NCBI GenBank assembly: GCA_016709155.1
Contig: JADJEI010000006.1
Location: forward strand, 310,001-374,000
Length of the DNA stretch: 64,000 nt
Direction of reading: 5' to 3'
Source of the DNA: Ignavibacteriales bacterium
Lineage (GTDB): Bacteria > Bacteroidota > Ignavibacteria > Ignavibacteriales > Ignavibacteriaceae
The notes beneath the pieces are model-generated. The model saw only the letters and a list, made by a program, of their open reading frames with translations. It ran no database searches and was not told where the DNA came from. The position numbers and the translations under genes are program-made. Below, one piece after another: positions 43,678-54,295 of the stretch (its first letter is position 1; every line of letters begins with the position of its first letter).

Positions 43678-46600
43678 TTATCGGAGCAGAATCATCTTTT
43701 TAACAGAATTTAAATTACCGGCTTTAATTCTATAAAAATAAATTCCACTGGAAACCTGACTGCCGCTAAAGTTATCCCCATCCCATTGAATTGAATAAGT
43801 TCCGGCATTCTGAAACTGATTGATTAATGAATTAACTTTTTCACCAAGCGCATTGAAAATCTCCAACGTTACAAATTCACTTTGAGGAATTTGATAAGAT
43901 ATAATTGTTGAAGGGTTAAATGGATTTGGATAATTCTGATTCATCTGAAAAGTTAGAGGAAGTTTATTCTCGGATTCACCACTACTAATTGTACTTACAG
44001 TGTCGGCGATAAATGAAGTGATCATCAAATTGCCGCTTGCAAAATACTGCCAGCCTGTGCTTGACAAATAGAAATATCCGCGATCTGAAATAGGTGCATT
44101 AACATCAACACCGATTCCAGGATTTCCGGGGAGTTCAGGCAGATAGTTTACCACCACCCAATAATCCCCTTCCTTTAATAATGGAGGATCTTCACCCGGC
44201 AGCGTTTTAGTTATTGCGCTCGCAACTCCTACACCTGTTGCGGATACGCGGTAGGGTCCTGCAATCTTTTCTCCCGGTAAACCGATGCTATCTTTATGAA
44301 TGGTAAAATCAAACTCGCCATTATTATTTACTAATGTTTGCAGTCGAACTATTCTCGCAGGATAAAATGTTGGCGTAAAACGAAGAGCAAATTTATTTTC
44401 CTCATAAGAAAAACTAACCACATAAAATGCTTCCCAGCTTCCATCATCGTATGTCAGCGGATTAAGTTCCGGATCTTTACAGCCAAAGTTTCCCCGTAAA
44501 CACCACTCAAAGGACTTGTCAATGTATCGCTTCCGCTGATGATAAAAGCTTCAAGTTTATATTCATACCACAATTCGCAGCCAACATTTTCATCAAGATA
44601 TGATTGCACACCGGCATCAACAGATGAAATGAATTCACCATTTCTGTATATATTTATAGTTGGTGGAAATTGGAGTGGATCATTATTCAATCCTAATGTT
44701 GGATCAGACCATGTTAGTAAAAGATTGTCTGTTTCTTTCTCCACCGAAATATTTGCTGGTGACTGTGGAGGGGCTAAGAGAGTAACATTAATTTTTATGT
44801 CGCCAAAATACTGCGGATTAAAAACACTATTCATGGTTTGAGGCCACCACCCATCGAAAATAGCAGCACCACCTGCTCTGGCAATTAAGAATGCTCCAAG
44901 TCCCGGAGTTTTATCAGGACTGTAAACCTGAAGCTGATCGCCATCGAAAAACCCCATTGGCAATGCAACTTCACCCTGCAGATGTCCCGCTGCATCTGTG
45001 AATTCTACTTGTGCACCGAAGAGAGTGTCAACAATTCCAACTGCGCCTCCAGTATAAATAGGTCTGAATCTTAAATTTGAACCGGTTGGATGCCAGTACG
45101 CCCAGAAATTTCCTTCTGTAAATAATGGCTCCCCGCCATTGGGTTCGAATGCGTTGTTGTTATTATCATCGAAATAAAATCCCAAGCCTTCGTTATCCTC
45201 GAGTGTATAATTCAGAAAATCTTCCTAGCTACGTAAAGCATATCGCTTTTGATCATCAAATTTAAAATACATGAAAACACTGCCCGCAGGTAAAGGGATT
45301 CCGCCACCAAAACCTAAAACATCGGAGACATCTATTTTAAATGCATCTTCCCACTCCCCTGCTGAAATAATTCCGTCGATCACGGGAACACTTCCTTGTG
45401 GAGATTCAAAAGTAAAAGTAAACATTGAGTCATTTACCCTGCCTAAAACTTCATTTGAATATTCACTCTCACCATTTTCATCAAACACTGTAATCACGTA
45501 GTAATAATCTTTTAATGGAAGAACATTTTCGTCAATGAAATTTTCATCTAACAAATTAGCAGTTCCAATTTTGGCGTATGGTCCGCCGGAAACTGAACTT
45601 CGGTAAATTGCCACACTATCGGCCGTCAATTCACCAATCTGAGAAGGGATATATTGATTGCCGGAAACTTTATCTCTTGCCTGCTTCGTCAATGTTTGCA
45701 TCAAAGTGCCGAGATCATCAACTGCCATTTCGCGTTGAACCTTTAAATTCATAGGATTTACCCATGTAAGCTGAATGAGTAGTTCGAGATCTGTTGAAGC
45801 TGAAATAGCCGGAGCAGAATATCCATAAAAACTGAGTGAGAAATCAATACCCAATACTATCCCATCCTCAGGTACAACTACATTTGAAACAGTTCCATAT
45901 TGATATCCCGGCTTTTGTGCGCGAATAGTATAAGTGCCTGCAGGAATATTTTCAATTATATAATTACCGTTTGCTTGTGAGATCCCAAATCGTTCGGTAC
46001 CTACTGCGCTAATAATTACACCGCTATGATCGCCGGTATTTGTAAGTTCCACATTTCCACTTACACTGCCGCCACCTAAATCAATTTCAGCATAATAAAT
46101 CAAACCGCCGCTTCCAAATTCTCTTGCGTGAACGGCTTTACCACCGGCAAAAACTTTTTTCCCATCAGAACTAATATCAACAGAGAATAAGGATCCGGGT
46201 GAATTAAAGCTGTATGATAATTCTCCGGTTTGAACATCAAAGACTAAAAGATCGGGTTGGGAGTGTGATAGATCACCCCAGCTTACTGCAGCAGCTACTC
46301 TACCATCCGATGAGAGTGCAATATCATCAACTAAGTCCCCCGCCCCTGTGTAAACCCATTTAGGAGTTCCATCACCAAAAGTATCAAATGCAATTACCGA
46401 ACCATCATAACCAGCAGAATAAAAAAGCAGAGTGCCGGCTACAATTGTATTTCCATCTTCAGAAATATCAACTGATGAAGCCCAGTTAGTAAATGCACCA
46501 ACCGGCACACGGTATTGCCAGAGTAAATTATATTCGTTAGTTGAAACGTCAAAATATCGCGTTTGGATGAAACCACTGTTATCAGCCGTTACAATAATAT

Positions 46601-47469
46601 TTCCATCGCCGCTGATAACAGCGGGTGCTTCGGTATTATCTAAAAAAGTGATCCCAAATAAGTGAACCATCAACTCTATTTAAAACATACAAATGGTTTC
46701 GTCCATTGATTACTATCACATTGCCATCGGAGGAAAAATCAACTCCTGTCCAATTGGATATTTCACTTTTCGGGACATCAAAAGTCCAGCCGACCTCGAA
46801 TGTTGTTCCGTTATAAAATAAAGAGTATGCTCTTGAAACTGTACCATTTCCAATCGCCTGAGCTAAACAAATCACTCTTATTGTTGGTCCGGCTCCTATT
46901 CCATGTATTCCAATATTTACAGCGTAAAGTGTATCTGGAAGCGTAAGTTGATAAATAATATTGCCTGTAGCTTTTTCGATTAGTACAAAATCACTCCCCC
47001 TCGCTGCTCCAATGACAAAATCATCTTCTGATTCTGCAACCACGGGGTCATACGGCGCAGTAGATAATTCCCAGAGCGGAGTATTATCGTGATCAGAATA
47101 AAGCGATACTCTCATATCATTCAAACCCCATCCTGTAAGCGGAGAAGAGCCGCTATTATTCAACTCAGTAAAATTCGCTATTGCTGCCCCATCCTGATAC
47201 CACCAAAGAAGATTGCCGCCTAAAACATACTTTTCTTTATTTAGGCTTGAAGGGGCAAAGGATTGATTTAACAATGAATTATCATCAAATGAATTCTTAA
47301 CACCAAAAGTCTGATGTTTAGAATTATTTCCATCACGAAGAATTTTTGTGCCGATAAAATTCTTATCCTGTGAATACAATTCATTCGTGAAAATGAAAAA
47401 CGAAAATAGTAGGATACTTATTAAAATTGTTTTTAAGGTTTGCAAATCAAAATGAAATAAACTTTTCAT
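43678..47469 (-). CDS. large T9SS-exported multidomain protein, several breaks
   Basis: Four pieces (47469-46636, 46673-45225, 45185-44454, 44421-43678) make one protein of about 1263 residues. Breaks are an extra T near 46640-46650, an in-frame TAG at 45225-45227, and a missing G near 44500. There is a signal peptide ending ELYSQ. A WD40/PQQ-like propeller follows (FSSDGNVIVINGRN, SEDGNTIVAGTLL), then a carboxypeptidase-regulatory-like domain (GNYIIENIPAGTYTIRAQ) and fibronectin-like modules. The type IX sorting domain is NYPNPFNPSTIISYQIP, ending VKKMILLR. A strong AGGAGG site precedes the start. It is a surface or secreted protein of unknown ligand. Confidence 0.8.
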
Positions 47470-47918
47470 GTGAACCTCCTGGATAGTTTAATAAATTTGT
47501 AGTAATATTTTATAGAGGGACTAACGAAGGAACGGTTTGTAACTGAGGTACTCATTAACATCTTCAGAAACGTATTGCTGATAACAAAATATTATTTTAT
47601 TTGTGATCAAACTTAGAACGTTGTTCGTTCAAAAACAAAATTCTCACCTAAAACATCTTGAGATATAATAGTCTATTAAGAAACGAGATTTGCATACGCA
47701 TCGTTTGAATAGATAGGATAAATAATCCTTAATAATTTCGAAAGAAGAAAATTTTAATTAAAAGCTTATGAATTAAAATTAATCAACATGAAAGCAGTGA
47801 AATCAGTCTCATTGCTAAGTTTATTCAGATGTCTTTGAATCAATTCTAATCTACTATAAACAACATCTGACTTTTGTGCATAAGATTTTAAACAGCTCAC
47901 CATTTCGATTAAAATATT
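47470..47918. other. non-coding interval, nothing recognised
   Basis: About 450 AT-rich bases without a credible gene, hairpin terminator or repeat. It holds the promoter region of the T9SS-exported protein at its left end (an AGGAGG ribosome site lies just before 47469). Confidence 0.5.
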
Positions 47919-48494
47919 TTATAAAGTCAGGATGAATTTTCGGATAAGATCATCGTACATTTTATAAAACTCTTGCAAATCATTGTCGAAAGTGTACCAG
48001 TCAATTTCCATTTTTTCATAATCCTTAAAGATCGGATCATGATAAGTAGCTTCGAACCAATCTATTTTCTCTTCCATTTTATCAGTGTCTTCATCCCATT
48101 TTTTAAATTCATCAAAAAGTTTGTTAAGCTTTTCATAAAAAATTTCCCGCTTATCTTGATGAGTTAAACATCTTGTAAAAAGCTGAGGAAAATCGGAAGT
48201 GCCGCTTTTATATTCTTCACTTTCGCACTCCTCCATTGAGTAGCCTGCAATTGTACCCCACGATTTAACTCCCTGTTCAATCCAATCAAGTTCTTCTTCA
48301 AAGATGGAAATTTCCGGCTGAATTTCGCTGAACATTTCCTCCATCCTTTTCTGCATTTTGTACAACGCCGCTAAATCATTGTGCATTTTTAGATATTCCA
48401 TAACAGCAGAAGATTCTAACTCGCTTAGAGAAGCATCACTTTTGTATTCAAAGTGAATAACTCTCAATTCGTGGTTCACCATAGTTGGTTTCAT
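47919..48494 (-). CDS. hypothetical acidic helical protein
   Basis: The 191-residue product is acidic, largely helical and likely coiled-coil: ALYKMQKRMEEMFSEIQPE, KLNKLFDEFKKWDEDTDK and MYDDLIRKFILTL. It has no signal peptide, membrane segment or known motif, and unusually many Trp, Tyr, Asp and Glu. The ATG at 48494 and an internal ATG four codons later are both possible starts. I do not recognise a family. It is alone between a non-coding interval and the minisatellite region, with its promoter presumably at 48500-48590. The frame is intact, supporting a real gene despite the lack of homology. Confidence 0.62.
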   Translation of the reverse strand: MKPTMVNHELRVIHFEYKSDASLSELESSAVMEYLKMHNDLAALYKMQKRMEEMFSEIQPEISIFEEELDWIEQGVKSWGTIAGYSMEECESEEYKSGTSDFPQLFTRCLTHQDKREIFYEKLNKLFDEFKKWDEDTDKMEEKIDWFEATYHDPIFKDYEKMEIDWYTFDNDLQEFYKMYDDLIRKFILTL

Positions 48495-48588
48495 ATAATT
48501 TTTATTACCTTATTAAATTGGATGAAATTTATTGACTAATATTGAACGATTAAGAATTTATAACTGAATATATTAAATCACTAATCTT

Positions 48589-48654
48589 ACTCAAAATTAG
48601 CATTATGCCATTCTGTGCAATGCCAACAGCATGACAAATGTATACGGTGAGTTA
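48589..48654. repeat. direct repeat A flanking the minisatellite
   Basis: A 66-base element starting ACTCAAAATTAGCATT and ending GGTGAGTTA. It aligns with 49005-49071 over its whole length at roughly three quarters identity. Its ends (ACTCA and TGAGT) are inverted, as in a small mobile or REP-like unit. Confidence 0.65.
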
Positions 48655-48757
48655 TTTAAGTAAAATCTCAGTTTATTTTCATTACATATCACATTATTAC
48701 TGTTAAATGTCAAGTTGAATGCCAAAGATATCAATTGACAGCACACATAAATAAAGT

Positions 48758-48959
48758 GATAGGAAGCGAAAATGAGATGACAGGAAGCGAAAATGAGATG
48801 ACAGGAAGCGACAATGAGACGACAGGAAGCGAAAATGAGACGACAGGGAAGCGAAAATGATATGACAGGAAGCGAAAATGATCTGGCAGGAAGCGAAATG
48901 ATGACAGGAAGCGATGACGGCAGGAAGCAAAAATAAAGTGATAGGAAGTGAAAATTTAC
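48758..48959. repeat. 21-bp minisatellite
   Basis: Consecutive units of GACAGGAAGCGAAAATGAGAT begin at 48758, 48779, 48800, 48821, 48842 (22 bases) and 48864, then shorten and decay towards 48959. Differences are single substitutions, such as GAGAT/GAGAC. The minus strand reads open for a run of seven-residue repeats (SSHFRFL), but the composition is repeat-driven. I consider it non-coding. Confidence 0.85.
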
Positions 48960-49004
48960 TGCTGGAGTGTAAAAATTACCTATAAGGACTATTGAACTCG
49001 CCTA

Positions 49005-49071
49005 ACTCAAAATCATCATTTATGTCATTCTGCGGCAAGGCATCAGTATGATAAATGCGAAAGGTGAGTTA
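49005..49071. repeat. direct repeat B flanking the minisatellite
   Basis: This 67-base element, starting ACTCAAAATCATCATTTATG and ending GGTGAGTTA, is the partner of 48589-48654. Its last three bases are the stop codon of the ABC ATPase gene on the minus strand. Confidence 0.65.
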
Positions 49072-50161
49072 AATTAATTTGTTCGTCTCAACATCAAAAA
49101 TTTTTAATTTTTCTAAATTAAAAGCAAGGGTGACTTTGTCACTTTCTTTAATTTTATCTGTCGGTGATATTCGAGCTACACATTTATTTCCATCAATAGA
49201 AAAATGAACAAACATTTCATTACCCATTGGTTCAATTAATTCAATGCAAACATTTATAACATTAGAAACGGCTTGCTTATCATGCTCCAGGAAAAAATCT
49301 TCCGGTCTGATTCCAATAGTTATTTTTTATTCTCGTACTTCACAAGTTGATTGATGTGAGTTTGATTAAGATGAAAAGTAAGCTCAGATGAATTACTCTT
49401 AAACTGGTTTGAACCTGATAAAATTACTCCTTCAATAAAATTCATTGAAGGGCTTCCAATAAAACCTGCAACAAATTTATTCGCTGGATTATTATAAAGA
49501 TTTAGCGGAGTATCAATCTGCTGAATAACTCCATCTTTCATTACAACAATTCTATCTCCCATCGTCATCGCTTCAGTTTGGTCATGTGTAACATAAATCA
49601 TTGTTGCATTAAGACTTTTATGAAGCTTAGAAATTTCTGTTCTCATCTGCACTCTTAATTTAGCATCAAGATTAGAAAGCGGTTCATCGAACAAAAATAC
49701 TTTTGGTTTACGTACAATAGCTCTTCCAACAGCAACCCTCTGCCGCTGTCCTCCTGAAAGAGATTTTGGCTTTTTATTTAGATAATTTTCAAGTTCAAGA
49801 ATTTTAGCTGCATCATTTACTCTATTTTCAATTTCCTTTTTATCAAATTTTTAAGTTTTAATCCGAATGCCATGTTTTCATAAACCGTCATATGAGGATA
49901 AAGCGCATAATTCTGAAATACCATTGCGATGTCTCTATCCTTTGGCGGTTTATCATTTACCACCTCCCCATCAATCAAAATTTGCCCGCTTGAAATTTCT
50001 TCAAGCCCTGCAATCATTCTTAAAGTGGTTGATTTACCGCATCCGGAAGGACCAACGAGTACAACAAATTCTTTATCATTTATTTCGACACAAACATTAT
50101 CCACCACCTTTTTGCCGGCTTCATAAACCTTCGTCACATTATTTAATATTACTTCTGCCAT
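49069..50161 (-). CDS. sugar ABC transporter ATPase (MalK/UgpC type), two frameshifts
   Basis: The pieces 50161-49817, an unstarted middle and 49694-49320, plus a tail to the stop at 49069-49071, form one protein of about 364 residues. Missing bases near 49850 (T run) and 49325 (A run) cause the breaks. Walker A is GPSGCGKST (37-45), the Q-loop VFQNYALYPH, the signature SLSGGQRQR, Walker B VFLFDEP and the switch THDQ. The tail, KITIGIRPEDFF onward, is the OB-like regulatory domain of MalK/UgpC/MsmX. It energises the importer encoded upstream; the sugar cannot be read from this subunit. Confidence 0.9.
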
Positions 50162-50211
50162 AATATTTCTTTGCTTTGATTATTTAATAATTTCTTATTC
50201 TATTTTGAATA

Positions 50212-51020
50212 TCATTCTTTTACACTCCCCATCATGATTCCTTTAATGTAATACTTTTGGAGAGCGAGGAAAACAATAATGACAGGGATAATAGTAACAA
50301 CAGATCCAGCCATCATTAACTCGGGATCTTTTGTATGCTCGCCCATTAAGTTTGCAAGTGCAACCGGAAGCGTGTACATAGAGTCATCCGTTAACACGAT
50401 CAAAGGCCAAAGAAAATCATTCCACGTTCCAAGAAAAGTGAATATGGCAAGTGTAACTAAAATGGGGTAGCAAGCGGCAGAATTATTTTCCGGTAAATCT
50501 CGAAGTCGCCGGCACCATCAATTTTAGCGGCTTCAATTAAGCTGTCGGGAATCGAAAGGCAGTATTGTCTTATCAAGAATATTCCAAAATATTAGCTAAA
50601 CCAGGAATTATGATAGCCATATATGTGTTGATAAAGCCCATATATTTTAAGAGTAAAAATAACGGAAGCATTGTTACCTGACTTGGAATTATCATTGAAG
50701 TCAAAAGCAGATTAAACAATTTATCCTTTCCAGCAAAGCGATATTTTGCAAAGGCATATCCTGCCATGGAATTGAAAAAAAAGCGAGACGATAGTAACAA
50801 TGGTTGAAAGTAATAAACTGTTTAGAAAATTTTGGGCAGCATTCAATCTTACAAACAAAGTTTGAAATTGAATTAATGCTGCGTAATCAGGAATAAATAC
50901 TGGCGGGAATACGCTTGCCTCCCCATCATTCATCAATGATGCAGAGACCATCCAGAGAAATGGCACCATAGTGATGAAGGAAGTAATTCCTAAAAATGTG
51001 TAAAGCAAAATCTTTTTCAT
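50212..51020 (-). CDS. sugar ABC transporter permease (MalG type), three indels
   Basis: The pieces 51020-50721, 50800-50573 and 50403-50212 form one permease of about 269 residues. Breaks are an extra T in a T8 run near 50780, a missing T near 50590 and a missing C near 50465. Restored, the conserved loop reads SLIEAAKIDGAGDFEIYRKI with ILPL after it, the EAA motif that contacts the ATPase. Six transmembrane segments are expected, starting LLYTFLGITSFITMVPFLW. Its start overlaps the stop of the partner permease by four bases. Confidence 0.88.
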
Positions 51021-51920
51021 AAATCTTTACTCTTTTGAGTTTTTAACTGAATCATCGTTCCGATAAAAATTATAAAGAAGAGCACAAAAGCAATTGAAGC
51101 AGAGTAACCCATATTCCACCATCGAAAACCCTCCTGATACATATATTGAACGATGGTTAATGTTTTATTCAATGGACCCCCCTGAGTCATCACATAAGGC
51201 TCAGCAAAAACCTGAAAGAAGCCAATCATGGTAATAAGAGTTACGAATAATGTGGTGGGGGCGAGCATTGGTAAAGTTATGGATTTAAATTTCTGCCATC
51301 CGTTAGCTCCTTCGATATCGGCAGCTTCGTATAATTCTTCGGGAATGTTTTGCAAACCTGCAATAAAAATTATCATATTGTATCCAAAATTTTTCCAAAC
51401 AGACATCAAGATTATTGAAGGCATCGCCCAAACAGGATCACCAAGCCAATCAATAGGATTTATTCCCACAAAACTTATAATATAATTTAGAATTCCAAAC
51501 TTAGGGTGGTAGATAACTCGCCAAACAATTGCGACAGCTACAAGTGTCGTCACAACGGGCATAAAATAACTTAAGCGGAATATTCCTTTATACTTTATTA
51601 GTTTCGAATTTAACAGAAGCGCCGCTCCCAATGATATCGCTATAGATAAAGGCGCCGCTGCCACTACGTAATAAAAAAGTATTTTGCAGTGCCTGCCAGA
51701 ATAAAGGATCATCAATTAGTTTTAAATAATTTTTCAATCCAACAAATCGAAGTGTACTCCAATCACCAAGTGTATAAATATCGAAGTCCGTAAAACTTAT
51801 CATGAACGCAGCTACAACAGGCAGGAAGAAAAAAATGCCAATCGCAGAAATTGCCGGAGCTAAAAACAGGTACGCTGCTTTGCTGTTGTTTGTGAAATAT
51901 TTTTTAGATAACGATTTCAT
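51017..51920 (-). CDS. sugar ABC transporter permease (MalF type), one frameshift
   Basis: The pieces 51920-51588 and 51715-51017 join into about 300 residues when one T is removed from the T6 run near 51677-51682 (junction LQNTFYYVVAAAPLS). Six transmembrane helices follow an N-terminal YLFLAPAISAIGIFFFLP. The EAA loop is ELYEAADIEGANGWQKFKSI. The gene starts two bases after the binding-protein stop and overlaps the second permease, typical of CUT1 sugar importers. Confidence 0.9.
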
Positions 51921-51922
51921 TT

Positions 51923-53205
51923 TTAATGTTCAAGCATCCATTTTCTTTTTTCAAGAATTTTATCAACATCCTTATCTAAATTCATTAGTGCTTGTTTGGT
52001 TGACATCTCATTTCTTGCGGCAAGTTCTGCATAAAGTTGAATTTTTGAAAACGCAATTTGTTCCCACTCTGGAATCTTGGGGGTGGCGGCAACATTATGA
52101 AATTGTTCATAAAACGCGTTCATATAAATATCATTTTTTAGAATTGAGTCTTCCCACGCTTCTCTGACCGAGGGCAAATCGTCTGTAAGCTTATAAAACT
52201 CAATTTGTGTTTTCGCTTCCGAAAGAAATTCGATCAATGCGATTGCTTCCTTTTTGTGTTCGGAGCGGCTGAAGATAACAAGACTTGAACCCCCAGCTAA
52301 TGATAATCCCGGGTATTCGTGTTTATAACCAGGCATCGGCGCGGTCATCCATTCATTTGCAAGATCACCTTTCATCCATTTTTTAAACTCAGGAATATTC
52401 CACGGACCGGATATATACATACTGAAATACTCATCAGCAAACGCTTGATATACATTCGTGACCTGGGAGATTCCTATCGGAGCAAGTTTCTGTTTATGAA
52501 ATGAAATTAAGAAATCAAATGCTTCTTTAAACTCAGGCGAACTAAAATTAGCTTTGGTTAAATTCTCTGAGATTAATTCAGCATTTGCCTGAAGCCCGAA
52601 CTGAACAAACGGTGCCCATTCATTTGTTGGCAGGTAAATAGCATATTTTTCTTCTCCCAGGGAAAAGTATTTTTATTTTTTTGAAGCATCCAAAAGCTCT
52701 TCCCAATTTCTTGGGGGTGGGAGTATCCCGCACGCTGCAAAACATCCTTTGCGATAGTAAAGAACTCTTGTATCTACGTACCACGGAATACCATAAATTT
52801 TTCCATCAATAATATTGGTACGCCAGATTCCATCAAAATATCTGCCGCGGTTCAATTTATCCGAGCTTGCAATTAAATTATCAAGGGGGATGATGGCATA
52901 CAACGCTGCGAATTGAGGGATCCAGGTATTACCGAGTTGACAAATGTCTGGTGTGTTATCGCTCGCAAAAGCAGTTATTAGTTTTTCCTGTGCGGCTGTC
53001 CATGGCATTGCTTGAACTTTAACTTTTTTATACGCGGGTACTGTTTTTCAAATTCAGGAATAAGCTTTGTGACAAACTCTGCCTCTGACCCCATTGCCCA
53101 AAATTTTATCTCTGTAAAAGTCTTTTTTTCATTGGAACAAGAAAACTGAATTGTACAGAAAAATAAAAAGAGAATGATTAAAATATTTAGACTTTTGTTT
53201 GTCAT
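51923..53205 (-). CDS. extracellular sugar-binding lipoprotein (family 1), breaks
   Basis: The pieces 53205-52978, 53008-52673 and 52420-51923 with the interval between them form about 427 residues. A missing A near 53028 and an in-frame TAA near 52673 interrupt it; the TAA disappears if two adjacent A runs are adjusted by one base each, giving SKKIKYFSLGEEKYAIYLP. The lipobox ends at C23 (IQFSC). The family features are ITAFASDNTPDICQLG and MYISGPWNIPEFKKW with APMPGY. It captures the sugar for the two permeases downstream. Confidence 0.87.
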
Positions 53206-53213
53206 TTAAATAG

Positions 53214-54276
53214 TTACTTATTAAAAGTAATTTCACTCAAAGATATTGTGTGCTCAATTCTTTGATTATTTCGGTAAACCCAAATTTCCATTTTAATATT
53301 TGGATCATCACTATTCCAATCAATAGTAATAAGTCCGAAATTATTATCCATAACAGGACCTTCAATTCGATTCAGATTTGGCGTCGCAAATTTCCAGCTT
53401 TCAGTTATACCGCTCGAAGTAACATCATAAATCGGATATAGTTCTTCCGATTCTACTTTTGAAATTTCCGCATAATGCACATCACCGGAGATAAAAATAA
53501 CACCATTGGCATTGGTCTTTTTAATCAGGTCAAGTAATTTTTTTTTGTTCAAAAGGAAAATTCGCCCATGCTTCATAACCATTAAATGAAACCCCAAATT
53601 GAGTACCGCTGCCAATTATTCTTATATCTGCAGGAGTTGATAATTCCTTTTCAAGCCAGCGCCATTGCTCTTCGCCAAGCATTGTTGAATCAGAATTTTG
53701 GTGCGGGAAATAATCAAGTTTGTAAAAAAAGCTTTCGTCATCTTTTAATTCATCATTATAAATTCTTAAGTCATCGCGAAAAGTTCTTTCATCGAGAAGA
53801 ATAATCTGAAGAGTGTGTTTCGAATCTGAGAAATAATAAGAATCATAAATACCTTTACGATTATATCGCGGTGAAGTTTTAGGCACTTCGAAAAAATTGA
53901 GGAATAATTTCTTCGATTCATTTTGTAATTCGTAATGCCGCCCAATATCATTCCAGCCGTAATCGTGGTCATCCCACGTTGCAATAATTGGAATGTTCAA
54001 TTTTAGTTTTTGAAATTCTTCTTTAGCCCCCAGCTTTTTATAAGCTTCTTCTAATTCTTCAATACTTTTTGTGTCAGCATAAATATTATCGCCGAGATAA
54101 ATAAAGAGTTCAGGTTCAAGTTCAGGTTAATGTTCAAGAATAATCGATAGGATCGGTTGATCTAGGTTTTCATCTGCACAAGAACCGAAAGCTATCTTTG
54201 AAATCAGCGGATAATTATTTTGTGCAAACGATAAAGCCGATAAACAAATACTGAAACAAACAACTATTTTTTTCAT
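53214..54276 (-). CDS. PhoD-like metallophosphatase, two breaks
   Basis: The gene starts at an ATG at 54276 with a signal peptide (MKKIVVCFSICLSA, ending SFAQ). An in-frame TAA at about 54126-54128, just before PELEPELFIYLGDNIYADT, and an extra A in the A9 run near 53540 split it. Motifs of the alkaline phosphatase D family are FGSCADENLDQP, YLGDNIYADT, TWDDHDYGWND, GSGTQFG and ISGDVHYAEIS, giving the metal ligands. It would act in the periplasm, perhaps releasing phosphate from substituted glycans. It lies between the glycoamylase-like gene and the sugar importer. Confidence 0.82.
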
Positions 54277-54295
54277 AACGTAACGATGATAAAAT

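Noticed and set aside
48703..48930. A 75-residue minus-strand frame with SSHFRFL repeats
   Set aside because: It is the translation of the 21-base minisatellite; no conserved flanking protein sequence or credible start signal.
48758..48959. Possible CRISPR array
   Set aside because: Units are contiguous and near identical, with no spacers.
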